From NCBI RefSeq assembly GCF_045689235.1, contig NZ_CP136864.1:930001-994000 (forward strand): 64,000 bases of DNA, in the 5' to 3' direction. Below the pieces are notes generated by a model, which saw only the letters and a program-made list of their open reading frames with translations, had not been told where the DNA came from and did not search any database. The DNA is from Congregibacter variabilis. GTDB taxonomy: Bacteria > Pseudomonadota > Gammaproteobacteria > Pseudomonadales > Halieaceae. The position numbers and the translations under genes are program-made. Positions 53,575-62,063 of this stretch are shown here, in pieces; the stretch's first letter is position 1; each line of letters starts with the position of its first letter.

Positions 53575-54405
53575 TTAATCGTCGTAGTTCGCCGCGCGTT
53601 TTTCCATCTGGGCGGTGAGCCCTTCCTGAAGATCATGCGCGCTTAGCATTCCGGCATTCCAGGTGGCGATGTAGTTCAAGCCTTCCTGAACACTGTGGTC
53701 CCGGCTATACAACAACATCTCTTTGCTTCCGCGCACAGCTAGTGGTGCTTTACTGGCAATCAGTGCCGCTGTCTCGCGAACACCTTTTAACAAGGCTTCT
53801 TTGTCGGCATATACCCGATTGATCAGGCCCACCTGCTGAGCCTCTTCAGCGCCCATATTGCGGCCCGTGTAAGCAAGCTCACAGGCGACACCGTAGGGTA
53901 CGATTTTGGGCAAACGCTGTAGCGTACCCACGTCTGCAGTCATGCCGATATCGACCTCACGAATGGAGAACCAGGCATCCGCCGTGGCGTAGCGCATATC
54001 CGCGCAGGTCACCATGTCCATGGCACCGCCGATACAGGTATTGTGAATCGCCGCCAATACGGGCTTTCGGCACTTTTCTATGGCCGACAAGTTATCTTGC
54101 ATCACCAGCACATTACGCCGGAAGGTCTCGGCACGACGAGCAGGGTCTGTATTCTGGCCCTGTACTCCAGCGAGCATATCCAGATCGATCCCGGCACAGA
54201 AATGCTTACCGTGCGCCGCAAGAATTACGGCCCGAACAGAAGGCTCACTGTCCAGCCAGTCAAAACAGTCCTGTAATTCCCGCCACATAGCCACGCTCAT
54301 AGAGTTCGCTTTATCGCCGCGATTGAGGAAAACTTCGGCGACGTGACCGTCGATGCTCAACTCCAGCGTTTCGAAGGTTGGCTGTGTTATCTGTTCCTGC
54401 TGCAT
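53575..54405 (-). CDS. Crotonase-family enzyme, dienoyl-CoA isomerase-like
   Basis: 276 residues. Oxyanion residues in HGKHFCAGIDL and HNTCIGGAMD. The catalytic region reads CADMRYATADAWFSIREVDIG followed by MTADVGTLQRLPKI, which keeps the acidic trio of ECH1-type delta3,5-delta2,4-dienoyl-CoA isomerases rather than the two Glu of hydratases. It would rearrange double bonds in unsaturated fatty-acid beta-oxidation. The specific reaction is an inference from motif. Confidence 0.85.
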   Translation of the reverse strand: MQQEQITQPTFETLELSIDGHVAEVFLNRGDKANSMSVAMWRELQDCFDWLDSEPSVRAVILAAHGKHFCAGIDLDMLAGVQGQNTDPARRAETFRRNVLVMQDNLSAIEKCRKPVLAAIHNTCIGGAMDMVTCADMRYATADAWFSIREVDIGMTADVGTLQRLPKIVPYGVACELAYTGRNMGAEEAQQVGLINRVYADKEALLKGVRETAALIASKAPLAVRGSKEMLLYSRDHSVQEGLNYIATWNAGMLSAHDLQEGLTAQMEKRAANYDD

Positions 54406-54497
54406 ATCAATCTCCTGTTCCTGCTACGTCTCTATTGTTCGGCATTATTCTACAGAGCCCTGTTGCGCTGCCCCTGCAAGCAGTCAAAAGCGCGTAA

Positions 54498-55064
54498 TCA
54501 CCAGACCCGGTGAAACTCAGCGGTTTCCATAGGCGGGATCGGCTTCGCAGGGCCGTCCCGACGTCCCACATACACAAAGCCTACAAACTCTTCGTTCTCG
54601 GCTCCCCCGATGTCACGAAGAAGCTGCTCATCTTCGGCAAAAGCACCCGTGCGCCAAATCGCAGCGTAGTCCATTGCTTCTGCCGCCAAGCTCAGACTGA
54701 AAGCAGCACAGCCTGCGGACAGACGCTGCTCCCAAAATGGTACTTTCGGGTGTTCCACAAGGGAAACAATTACTGCTATGACCAGCGGCGCACGAAGAGG
54801 TGCATTGAGCGCCCGGTCCTGTGCAATCTGATCAGCATCCGGATCGCGCCTTAAAAGAGACGCCCGAAGCAGCTCACCAAATGCCACTCGTCGATCGCCC
54901 TGAATACTCACAAAGCGCCAGGGACGCAGACGCGCATGATCTGGACTGCGCAGCGCGCACAACAGCATCTGTTCAAGTTCATCTGCGCTGGGACCCGGCT
55001 CTGTGAGACGCGGGGCAGAATTACGCTGCTGTAAAAAGTTGAGGCCGTTAAGGGGCGCCGACAT
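54498..55064 (-). CDS. Nitroreductase-family flavoprotein (YdjA-like)
   Basis: 188 residues. Starts with a flavin-binding RNSAPRL and CALRSPDHARLRPWRF, which is the YdjA/TdsD-type nitroreductase signature, and ends VGFVYVGRRDG. FMN dependent, reducing quinones or nitro compounds with NAD(P)H. Short overall, as usual for YdjA. Single gene. Confidence 0.88.
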   Translation of the reverse strand: MSAPLNGLNFLQQRNSAPRLTEPGPSADELEQMLLCALRSPDHARLRPWRFVSIQGDRRVAFGELLRASLLRRDPDADQIAQDRALNAPLRAPLVIAVIVSLVEHPKVPFWEQRLSAGCAAFSLSLAAEAMDYAAIWRTGAFAEDEQLLRDIGGAENEEFVGFVYVGRRDGPAKPIPPMETAEFHRVW

Positions 55065-55137
55065 GCTGTGCTCTTCGCTAAATTTGGACCCGCATCATAC
55101 CAGCGTGATTCGCCAGACGCAGGCTAAGAGATAGGCG

Positions 55138-55968
55138 TCATTCAAGCAGTTCAGTCGGGGCGATACCTGCATAGATATTCATAAATCCCCTATCGCCATC
55201 AGTAGCTTCAACGTTGTCTGCCCATAGGCACAAAGCCGCGGCATCGCTAGGCACGAGACGGTGCTCAATATGATCCACTATCCAAAGAGGAAGACCTAAC
55301 TCAGCAATGAGCATAATCAGAGCTCGACCGCTGCTTTGGGCAAGACGAAGAGAATATGGTGTGAGCTCCAGCAAAATCCTCAGGCGAGGAACACTGGCCT
55401 GTAAAAGCGGTAATAAGCCCTCCATGACGGCGAATTCACTGCCCTGAGTATCGACTTTTAACAAATCAATACGGTTCGTATGAGCGCTCAATAATTTCGC
55501 ACCGCCACGCACCGTTATGGCCTCTTCACGCCGGTCGCCATCACCAGCGTAAATTTGATGATCACCTCGATTGTCTTCGCTACGGTGCAGGCTCGCCTGG
55601 GCATCAAGCTTACCCAGAGCGACGGGCATAGTTTTGACGCTGTCCTGGCAGTTATTTAGAGCAAGGTTTTTCTGCAGCAGCGTCACATTATCCAACGCAG
55701 GCTCGAAGGCAAAGATTTGCGATGCCCGCCGTGGGTGCAATGCGCTAAGAATACTGAAGTATCCAAGGTTAGCCCCCACGTCGACAACGACATCTCCGGG
55801 TTCTTGCGACGCAATCCAAAGCTGCGTCTCAAAGGGCTCCCAAAGGCGTTCACTATGTAGCTTGCGCGACACAAGGTCGCTATCCGGACAGTGCGTTTGC
55901 AGCGTCAACTCACTCTGCAAACCCACTATTGGATTCAGTGTCACCCGCCACTCCCGGTTTTTATCCAC
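55138..55968 (-). CDS. FkbM-family methyltransferase
   Basis: 276 residues from GTG 55968. SAM-binding motif VVVDVGANLGYFSILSA (about 60-76), IFAFEPALDNVTLLQKN and DLLKVDTQGSEFAVMEG, the FkbM pattern. It would O-methylate a sugar, lipid or polyketide, but no matching biosynthetic partners are in the window. It lies 40 nt after fabY on the same strand, so both may be co-transcribed. Confidence 0.9.
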   Translation of the reverse strand: MDKNREWRVTLNPIVGLQSELTLQTHCPDSDLVSRKLHSERLWEPFETQLWIASQEPGDVVVDVGANLGYFSILSALHPRRASQIFAFEPALDNVTLLQKNLALNNCQDSVKTMPVALGKLDAQASLHRSEDNRGDHQIYAGDGDRREEAITVRGGAKLLSAHTNRIDLLKVDTQGSEFAVMEGLLPLLQASVPRLRILLELTPYSLRLAQSSGRALIMLIAELGLPLWIVDHIEHRLVPSDAAALCLWADNVEATDGDRGFMNIYAGIAPTELLE

Positions 55969-56007
55969 GGGCCTGCACTACCGATCTAATCGCCATCAAC
56001 CATAGCT

Positions 56008-57849
56008 TTAATCGTCAAAGGGATTGGACTGTACTAGCGACACGGGTTGACCACCAATAGAAATGCTATCTGCAGTGAAGCTGACCGCAGTGTCTCCCAA
56101 AACATTGTTATCAAATAAGTAGCGCGGAGATTCCTCCCCGGACAGCACTCGGGACTCCCGAGCTTGCTGTGCTTCTTTTACGGCCTCCGAAGACCGCTCC
56201 CATTGGGTCATACGCTCGGCCCCGTGACGCGCCCGCAACATGTCCATGGTCTGCAAAGGACTAAGGAGCGTTGCCGATGCATTGTTGCCACCAAAGCCTT
56301 TGGCATTGATCAGGGCATAGCGCTGCTGGGACAGATCCAACTCGCGATGGCTCAAGGCAAAGTCCAGATGTTGTGTGGCGACATCATCAGCCAGCTTCGT
56401 CGTGGTAGAAATGCCCGGCAGCCACCCTTCGGCCCAAATGCCTAAAGTCGTCGCGATCTGATCACCCGAGGCGGCCGCCAGGGAATGTCCCAGGTGGCTC
56501 TTGATCGCGGCGATCGGCCACTGCTCGATCCCAAAGGCGCCTGCGACACGACTAAGGATCACGGACTCAGTCACACGATTCTGCGGGGTACCGGTGCCAT
56601 GGGCTTGCACCAGTCCACCTTCGCGCATGCCGCGCTCGCCTACGATAGCGCGAGCACAGGCTGTAGCGCGCGCCATGGTGAGGTAATTACCGACACCGGG
56701 GCCGGAGATAGATTTTTTGTATCCGTCTGCATTCACAAACACATCGGCCGCAGATCCCAAAATGTTTGCGCCAGTCTCCAGCGCGAGGGCATCGTCAAAC
56801 AAGACGATAAACTGCGATGACTCACCAATGGTAAATCCACAGTTTTCGCCAAACGGCCTGCATGCCCTGCGGTGATCAGGCTCGGCATCATCACTCAAGC
56901 CATCCAGCTGACGCAGTCCTTTATCGGTGGCCAAGGCACCCATGGCCGCATAGCCCTCCATTACCTCGGGTGTGACGGGCGCCTCTGCAGCGCCCACAAA
57001 CGCAATGCGTGCCCTGCCCGCTCGGATGTCGTGAATAGCGTGGCGCAGGTTATACAGAAACGATGCGCAGGCACCGAGCGTCGCTCCGGTGGAGCCGGCC
57101 GCACCTAGCACATAGGCGTTAACAAAGTCGGCGGGCATCTCTGCAAGCCCTAGCGGGCAGAACTTGGAGGTTACCCGGCTACCACGGTAGCGAGCCTTGA
57201 GCATGCCCCCAGTCCCGTTATCGTCTAGCTGCCCCATAGCACTGCCGGCGTAAACGCTGATCTGATCAGGCCCCAAGGTTGAGCTAAGCGCATCCCAATC
57301 CATACCAAGGTTGCCCAAGGCATCACTAGCGGCATAGACCGACATTGCCAGACCCCGGGGGTGATTTCGGGATTGATATAGCGCAGCAGGGTCAAAACCA
57401 TCGGGCAATTGGCTGGCGGCTTTTACCTCGAACTCACGATGTGTGGGCAAGAGAAACTGCTGTTCTCCAATAATCTGCACCCGCAGATGATCCTCATCTT
57501 CGCCAGCGAGAAGCTTCCAGTCGTCCGGCACAGGCACGGGCAAATACTTTTTGTGCAGTTCGAAACTCACCGGCGCACCGTTACTACGGGTGGGCAGTCG
57601 TTGATTCCAGGCCACACGGGAAGGATCAAAGTGCGCGGGGCCGATGCGACGTATGAGCGTGCGATTCAGGAGTGAGGCCTCATCACTACCGGATGCGCCT
57701 GTAAGCTGTCCCAATGCGGCGAGCATCTCCTTGCGCCGCGAAGTGCTCAAAACATCCTCGACCATTCGCGCATAGGCATGGTGCATAGAACTGCGACCGG
57801 CGCTATTAACACCACCAAGACTGACAATAACCGGCAATGCTTGTCCCAC
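56008..57849 (-). CDS. fabY: Beta-ketoacyl-ACP synthase FabY
   Basis: 613 residues from GTG 57849 with AGGA upstream; a TTG at 57867 is in frame. The N-terminus PVIVSLGGVNSAGRSSMHH matches the FabY group described in Pseudomonas aeruginosa (about 634 aa), which starts fatty-acid synthesis by condensing acetyl-CoA with malonyl-ACP in place of FabH. Active site Cys261 in GACASFLYN, His in VQAHGTGTPQN and KSHLGHSLAAASG. The long inserts between motifs also fit. Divergent from an AraC-type regulator. Confidence 0.88.
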   Translation of the reverse strand: MGQALPVIVSLGGVNSAGRSSMHHAYARMVEDVLSTSRRKEMLAALGQLTGASGSDEASLLNRTLIRRIGPAHFDPSRVAWNQRLPTRSNGAPVSFELHKKYLPVPVPDDWKLLAGEDEDHLRVQIIGEQQFLLPTHREFEVKAASQLPDGFDPAALYQSRNHPRGLAMSVYAASDALGNLGMDWDALSSTLGPDQISVYAGSAMGQLDDNGTGGMLKARYRGSRVTSKFCPLGLAEMPADFVNAYVLGAAGSTGATLGACASFLYNLRHAIHDIRAGRARIAFVGAAEAPVTPEVMEGYAAMGALATDKGLRQLDGLSDDAEPDHRRACRPFGENCGFTIGESSQFIVLFDDALALETGANILGSAADVFVNADGYKKSISGPGVGNYLTMARATACARAIVGERGMREGGLVQAHGTGTPQNRVTESVILSRVAGAFGIEQWPIAAIKSHLGHSLAAASGDQIATTLGIWAEGWLPGISTTTKLADDVATQHLDFALSHRELDLSQQRYALINAKGFGGNNASATLLSPLQTMDMLRARHGAERMTQWERSSEAVKEAQQARESRVLSGEESPRYLFDNNVLGDTAVSFTADSISIGGQPVSLVQSNPFDD

Positions 57850-57959
57850 AATCGTTCCTGCAATCAATGGCTTGAAATCCCAGTGTAGGCATCCGCACGG
57901 CTTATCTATATCCTATTAACGTCAATTTATTTATAAAATGCGCCATACAGGATTTACCT

Positions 57960-58982
57960 ATGCCTACTGCTGCCCTCGTGCTCTACCCCGAGGCCCTGGC
58001 CACTAGCGTCACACTCCCTGCAGAAATTCTCCACGCTGCAGCGCAGATGTCACAGTCCCGTCGTGGCCTGGGTATAAGCGCCACGGTTCAACTGGTGGGA
58101 GTTAACGGGGAGCACTTCGTTACCCTCGACTCTGGCCTGAGTCTTGCCCTTGATGGCGATCTAAGCACACTGAAAAATTGCGATCTGCTGATCCTCCCAG
58201 CCATCTGGCGACACCCCAGACGCGTTTTACAAAACGCCAGACGCTGGCTACCCAGAATTAAAGAGCTGCACGCCCAGGGAAGTACGGTGTGCAGTGTGGG
58301 AACCGCCAGCGCGCTCCTGGCAGAAACAGGACTCCTCGATCACCGCCCTGCCACCACCCACTGGCACGATTTCGATCGCTTTGAACGGCATTATCCTGCG
58401 GTGGATCTTAAGCGCCGACACCTGATTACCCAAAGCCAAAGGCTTTATTGCGTGGGCAGCGTGAACTCTATTGGGGATTTCATGGTGCACTTTGTGGAGC
58501 AGTGGTACGGCGAGCGTATTGCCAGGGCGGTGGAAGCACAGTTTTCGCCCGAGGCACGACAGTCCTTCGAAACCGCTGCCTTTTTACAAGAGTCAAGCGG
58601 AGCACATCACGACGCCGTGATTCGCGAAGCCCAGGATCACATGCAGCTGCACCCGGGGGACGTCCACAGCCTCGCAAGTCTTGCCGCCCGTGGCGGACTA
58701 TCGGTGCGCAGTTTCGGTCGGCGCTTTCACAAAGCCACGGGCGAAACACCTATGCGCTATTTACTGAACCTCCGTATCCGCGAGGCCCGGGCCCTATTGC
58801 AACACTCAGACCTGGCGCTGGCAGACGTTGCCTGGCGCTGTGGCTTTAGCTCTCCCAGTCGCTTCTCTCAGGCCTTTCGAAGCGCCACAGATTTGAGCCC
58901 TCGAGCGTTTAGAGAGGCTGTGCGCGGCAAGCGATTTGGCGCAGCTACGAGCACTACAGCCTCGCAAACCACTGAAGCATAA
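57960..58982 (+). CDS. AraC-family regulator with DJ-1/PfpI-like N-terminal domain
   Basis: 340 residues. The N-terminal 170 residues have the GATase1-like fold of GlxA/CdhR regulators (VCSVGTASALLAETGLLDH, THWHDFDRF). The C-terminal AraC HTH comprises LASLAARGGLSVRSFGRRF and DVAWRCGFSSPSRFSQAFR. Divergently transcribed from fabY with a 110-nt gap, so control of fabY is plausible. Ligand unknown. Confidence 0.9.
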   Translation: MPTAALVLYPEALATSVTLPAEILHAAAQMSQSRRGLGISATVQLVGVNGEHFVTLDSGLSLALDGDLSTLKNCDLLILPAIWRHPRRVLQNARRWLPRIKELHAQGSTVCSVGTASALLAETGLLDHRPATTHWHDFDRFERHYPAVDLKRRHLITQSQRLYCVGSVNSIGDFMVHFVEQWYGERIARAVEAQFSPEARQSFETAAFLQESSGAHHDAVIREAQDHMQLHPGDVHSLASLAARGGLSVRSFGRRFHKATGETPMRYLLNLRIREARALLQHSDLALADVAWRCGFSSPSRFSQAFRSATDLSPRAFREAVRGKRFGAATSTTASQTTEA

Positions 58983-59052
58983 ACTTGAGCAGCAAGAGAC
59001 ACTGTGGCTAAATCACGCACCCCTCTTCCACAGCCCTCCCAAGGAGTGATTA

Positions 59053-60234
59053 ATGACTGACCAAAGCGTGATAATTGTTGACGGCGCCCGCACCCCCATG
59101 GGCGGCTTGCAAGGTGCACTCTCTACCGTTCCTGCACCAGAGCTGGCAGCGGTCGCAGCCAAGTCCACCCTTGAAAAGAGTGGCGTTGAGCCCAATGCGG
59201 TTGATGAAGTCTTTATGGGCTGCGTACTTCCGGCGGGGCTGAAGCAGTGCCCTGCACGACAGACAGCTATCGCAGCCGGCATGCCCGTCAGCACGGGGGC
59301 CGTGACCGTCAACAAAGCCTGCGGCAGCGGCATGCAAGCCACTATTTTTGGCTACGACAGTATTGTCGCCGGTACCAACAGTATTGTTCTTGCCGGTGGC
59401 ATGGAAAGCATGAGCAACGCGCCCCACCTTCTCATGGGTGCACGCAGCGGTTTTCGCCTGGGATCTGCCACTGCCTTTGACCACATGATGATGGACGGAC
59501 TAGAAGACGCCTATGATGGATGTTCTATGGGAACCTTTGCGCAAGCTACGGCGGACCGCGAGTCCGTCAGCCGCGAAGACATGGATGCGTTCGCCATAGA
59601 ATCCCTGCGTCGCGCCAAAGCCGCAATCGACGACGGTTCTCTGGCCGCAGAAATAGCTCCGGTGACCGTCAGCAGCCGACGAGGTGACACGCTAGTCAGT
59701 GATGACGAGCAGCCGCACAAAGCTAATGTCGACCGTATACCCCAGATGCGTGCCGCCTTCACCAAAGATGGCACCATCACCGCTGCTACAGCCAGCTCCA
59801 TATCAGATGGTGGCAGCGCCCTCCTCCTGATGTCAGGCAGTGAAGCTGAGGCCCGGGGCATCTCTGGAATGGCACGCATCGTTGCGCACAGTCGGCACAG
59901 TCAGGAGCCTGCCGAGTTCACCACGGCTCCCGGCGGTGCCATTAAAAAGCTGTTCGACAAAACCGGTTGGACCGCTGGCGACGTAGATCTCTTCGAAATC
60001 AACGAAGCCTTTGCCATGGTCACCATGCTGGCGATGCGCGAGCATGACCTTGATCACGCCAAAGTCAATATCCACGGCGGCGCCTGCGCCCAGGGTCATC
60101 CCATTGGCTCCACCGGCTCCCGCATTATCGTCAGCTTGATGTATGCGCTGCGTAAAACGGGCGGCAAGCGCGGCGTAGCAGCGCTATGTATTGGTGGCGG
60201 CGAGGCCACGGCAATTGCTATCGAGATGATCTAA
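59053..60234 (+). CDS. Acetyl-CoA C-acetyltransferase (thiolase)
   Basis: 393 residues. Nucleophile Cys90 in VNKACGSGM, His and second Cys in GGACAQGHPIGSTG, NEAFAM and GGGEATA at the C-terminus, all biosynthetic/degradative thiolase marks. It makes or cleaves acetoacetyl-CoA. Preceded by the AraC-type gene (70 nt) and followed by ribB (38 nt), probably co-transcribed with ribB. Confidence 0.95.
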   Translation: MTDQSVIIVDGARTPMGGLQGALSTVPAPELAAVAAKSTLEKSGVEPNAVDEVFMGCVLPAGLKQCPARQTAIAAGMPVSTGAVTVNKACGSGMQATIFGYDSIVAGTNSIVLAGGMESMSNAPHLLMGARSGFRLGSATAFDHMMMDGLEDAYDGCSMGTFAQATADRESVSREDMDAFAIESLRRAKAAIDDGSLAAEIAPVTVSSRRGDTLVSDDEQPHKANVDRIPQMRAAFTKDGTITAATASSISDGGSALLLMSGSEAEARGISGMARIVAHSRHSQEPAEFTTAPGGAIKKLFDKTGWTAGDVDLFEINEAFAMVTMLAMREHDLDHAKVNIHGGACAQGHPIGSTGSRIIVSLMYALRKTGGKRGVAALCIGGGEATAIAIEMI

Positions 60235-60272
60235 ATATTCGCACCGTCACACCATAAGCAGGACAGACAGTT

Positions 60273-61385
60273 ATGGCTCTTAGCAGCGTTCCCGATCTCA
60301 TCGAAGCCATCCGCCAAGGGGGGATGGTTATTCTCATGGATGATGAAGATCGCGAGAATGAAGGTGATCTCATTATTGCGGCCGAGGCGGTCACACCAGA
60401 AATCATCAACTTTTTTGCAACCCAGGCCTGCGGTCTGATTTGCATGCCGCTCACGGAGAAGCGCGCGCGGCAGTTACAGCTTCCGCTTATGGTGCGTGAC
60501 AACCGCTCCCAGCATGAAACGAACTTCACCGTATCTATTGATGCAGCAGAGAGTCGTGGCCCCGGCATCAGTGCTATTCAACGTGCCCACACCGTCCGCG
60601 TTGCCGCTGGCGCAAACGCCAGCCCTACGGACATTTGCCAACCGGGGCACATCTTTCCTCTGGTGGCCAAAGAAGGTGGCGTGCTTCGCCGCGCTGGTCA
60701 TACCGAGGCCGGCGTTGATCTGGCGCGAATGGCTGGATTCGAACCGGCCGCGCTAATCGTCGAGATCATGAACGAAGACGGAACAATGGCGCGCAGGCCG
60801 GAGCTCGAGGTCTTTGCTCAAAAGCATCAGCTACCCATGGGTACCATCGCCGACCTCATTGCCTACCGGGCCTTACATGAACAGTCCGTCGAACTTGTGG
60901 CACAGAAACCGGTACAGACAGAACACGGTGCCTTTGATCTGCACACGTTCAAAGACCTGGTGGACGACACACTCCACTATGCCCTGACAAAAGGTGAGCT
61001 GGCCCCGGATCAGGACACGCTCGTTCGAGTGCAACCTCTGGATATGCTCCGGGATGTTTTCAACACACAAATACCCGACCGCGAGGGCTGGTCATTAAGC
61101 AGAGCCATGTCGCGTATCGAGAATGAAGGCCTGGGAGCACTTATCCTTATCGGCCAGCACCGCTCCATGGAGAGTCAGATCGCGGATATCGAGGCTTTCC
61201 CCGGTACTGCAATCAATAATCCGGGAGACGGCTCAGTGGGCCTGCAAAACTACCGCATCATTGGCACTGGCGCTCAGATACTGCAGCGTCTAAACGTGGG
61301 CCGGATGCGCTTGATGTCAGCACCCATGCGATTCAACGCGCTGTCCGGTTTTAATCTGGAAGTGGTGGACTTTGTCGCGCCCTAA
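60273..61385 (+). CDS. ribB: 3,4-dihydroxy-2-butanone-4-phosphate synthase with degenerate GCHII domain
   Basis: 370 residues. N-terminal RibB domain (about 1-205): DDEDRENEGDLIIAAE with the catalytic acidic loop, GLICMPLTEKRA, and GHTEAGVDLARMAG. The C-terminal part has the RibA fold (GTAINNPGDGSVGLQNYRI) but the CxxxxC-type zinc cysteines and the GTP-binding core are absent, so GTP cyclohydrolase II activity is not expected. This RibBX architecture is known in proteobacteria; a separate ribA is required. No FMN riboswitch can fit in the 38-nt gap upstream. Confidence 0.9.
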   Translation: MALSSVPDLIEAIRQGGMVILMDDEDRENEGDLIIAAEAVTPEIINFFATQACGLICMPLTEKRARQLQLPLMVRDNRSQHETNFTVSIDAAESRGPGISAIQRAHTVRVAAGANASPTDICQPGHIFPLVAKEGGVLRRAGHTEAGVDLARMAGFEPAALIVEIMNEDGTMARRPELEVFAQKHQLPMGTIADLIAYRALHEQSVELVAQKPVQTEHGAFDLHTFKDLVDDTLHYALTKGELAPDQDTLVRVQPLDMLRDVFNTQIPDREGWSLSRAMSRIENEGLGALILIGQHRSMESQIADIEAFPGTAINNPGDGSVGLQNYRIIGTGAQILQRLNVGRMRLMSAPMRFNALSGFNLEVVDFVAP

Positions 61386-61453
61386 ACCGGAGCTTTTACA
61401 ACAAGCCCCTGAAACCGAACGCCAAGGCAGATACAGCGCCTGGCAATGCGGGC

Positions 61454-61855
61454 TTACGCGTCGTCCTTAAGGGACATGAGAAAATCGCGTTCTTCCGGCG
61501 TTAAAAAGCCTCCGTCGGGTAGCGGAAAGCGGCGCATTCGCGAAGGATCCAGGCGACGCTCGCATGCTCTTCGCTCCGCATTGCGGCGATCGCCAGTACG
61601 TCGGGGAGCCTGACGTTGGTCTTCCTTGCGACGCTCATGCTTGACAGTCACTCCATCAACGCCCCGAGCTTGATTTGACATGCTCCGACGCGAAGCCTGG
61701 CGACGATCGTCGCCCCTGCGTTCAGCACCTCGACGTTCGCTACCGCGACGGTCTGTAGAGGCACTGCGATTTAACGCATCTCGCTTCTGTATGTAGTCGA
61801 GCATATAGTCACTACACCCCGCGCGCGGAACAGCCTGAGGCTGGACGCGACTCAT
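61454..61855 (-). CDS. Arg-repeat small basic protein
   Basis: 133 residues from ATG 61855, with GAG-AA upstream. A short N-terminus (MLDYIQKRDALNR) leads to eleven RR pairs, five of them exactly five residues apart (DRRGSERRGAERRGDDRRQ), then a second RR cluster and a conserved-looking C-terminus FPLPDGGFLTPEERDFLMSL. No known domain recognised. It may bind RNA, DNA or acidic surfaces. Could be an overpredicted repeat, but the start, RBS and codon bias fit a real gene. Confidence 0.65.
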   Translation of the reverse strand: MSRVQPQAVPRAGCSDYMLDYIQKRDALNRSASTDRRGSERRGAERRGDDRRQASRRSMSNQARGVDGVTVKHERRKEDQRQAPRRTGDRRNAERRACERRLDPSRMRRFPLPDGGFLTPEERDFLMSLKDDA

Positions 61856-61987
61856 CTTGGGTTCTCAATAGCTTTAATTTCGAACCTGCATAGTAAGTCT
61901 GCGCATTCTAACTAAAGGAAGATGCAGCTTGCTTTAGGGTTTTTTCCTATATATCGATCACCAAGTTGAACAAGCAATTGAAGAAGC

Positions 61988-62012
61988 TGGCGCGAGGATC
62001 TGAGGCGCCAGT
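61988..62012 (-). terminator. Hairpin after the second M20 T-like gene
   Basis: CTGGCGC (61988-61994) and GCGCCAG (62006-62012) form a 7-bp stem with an 11-nt loop, about 50 nt after the M20 stop. A weak T-rich run follows on the minus strand, so terminator use is possible. Confidence 0.35.
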
Positions 62013-62063
62013 CTCTTTACGGGCTGAAAGTCACGATCGGGCCGAAACCGCTCCCACCGATTG

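Noticed and set aside
60235..60272. FMN riboswitch upstream of ribB
   Set aside because: Only 38 nt are available; an FMN riboswitch is far longer.
60880..61385. Active GTP cyclohydrolase II domain
   Set aside because: The zinc-binding cysteines and GTP motif are missing.
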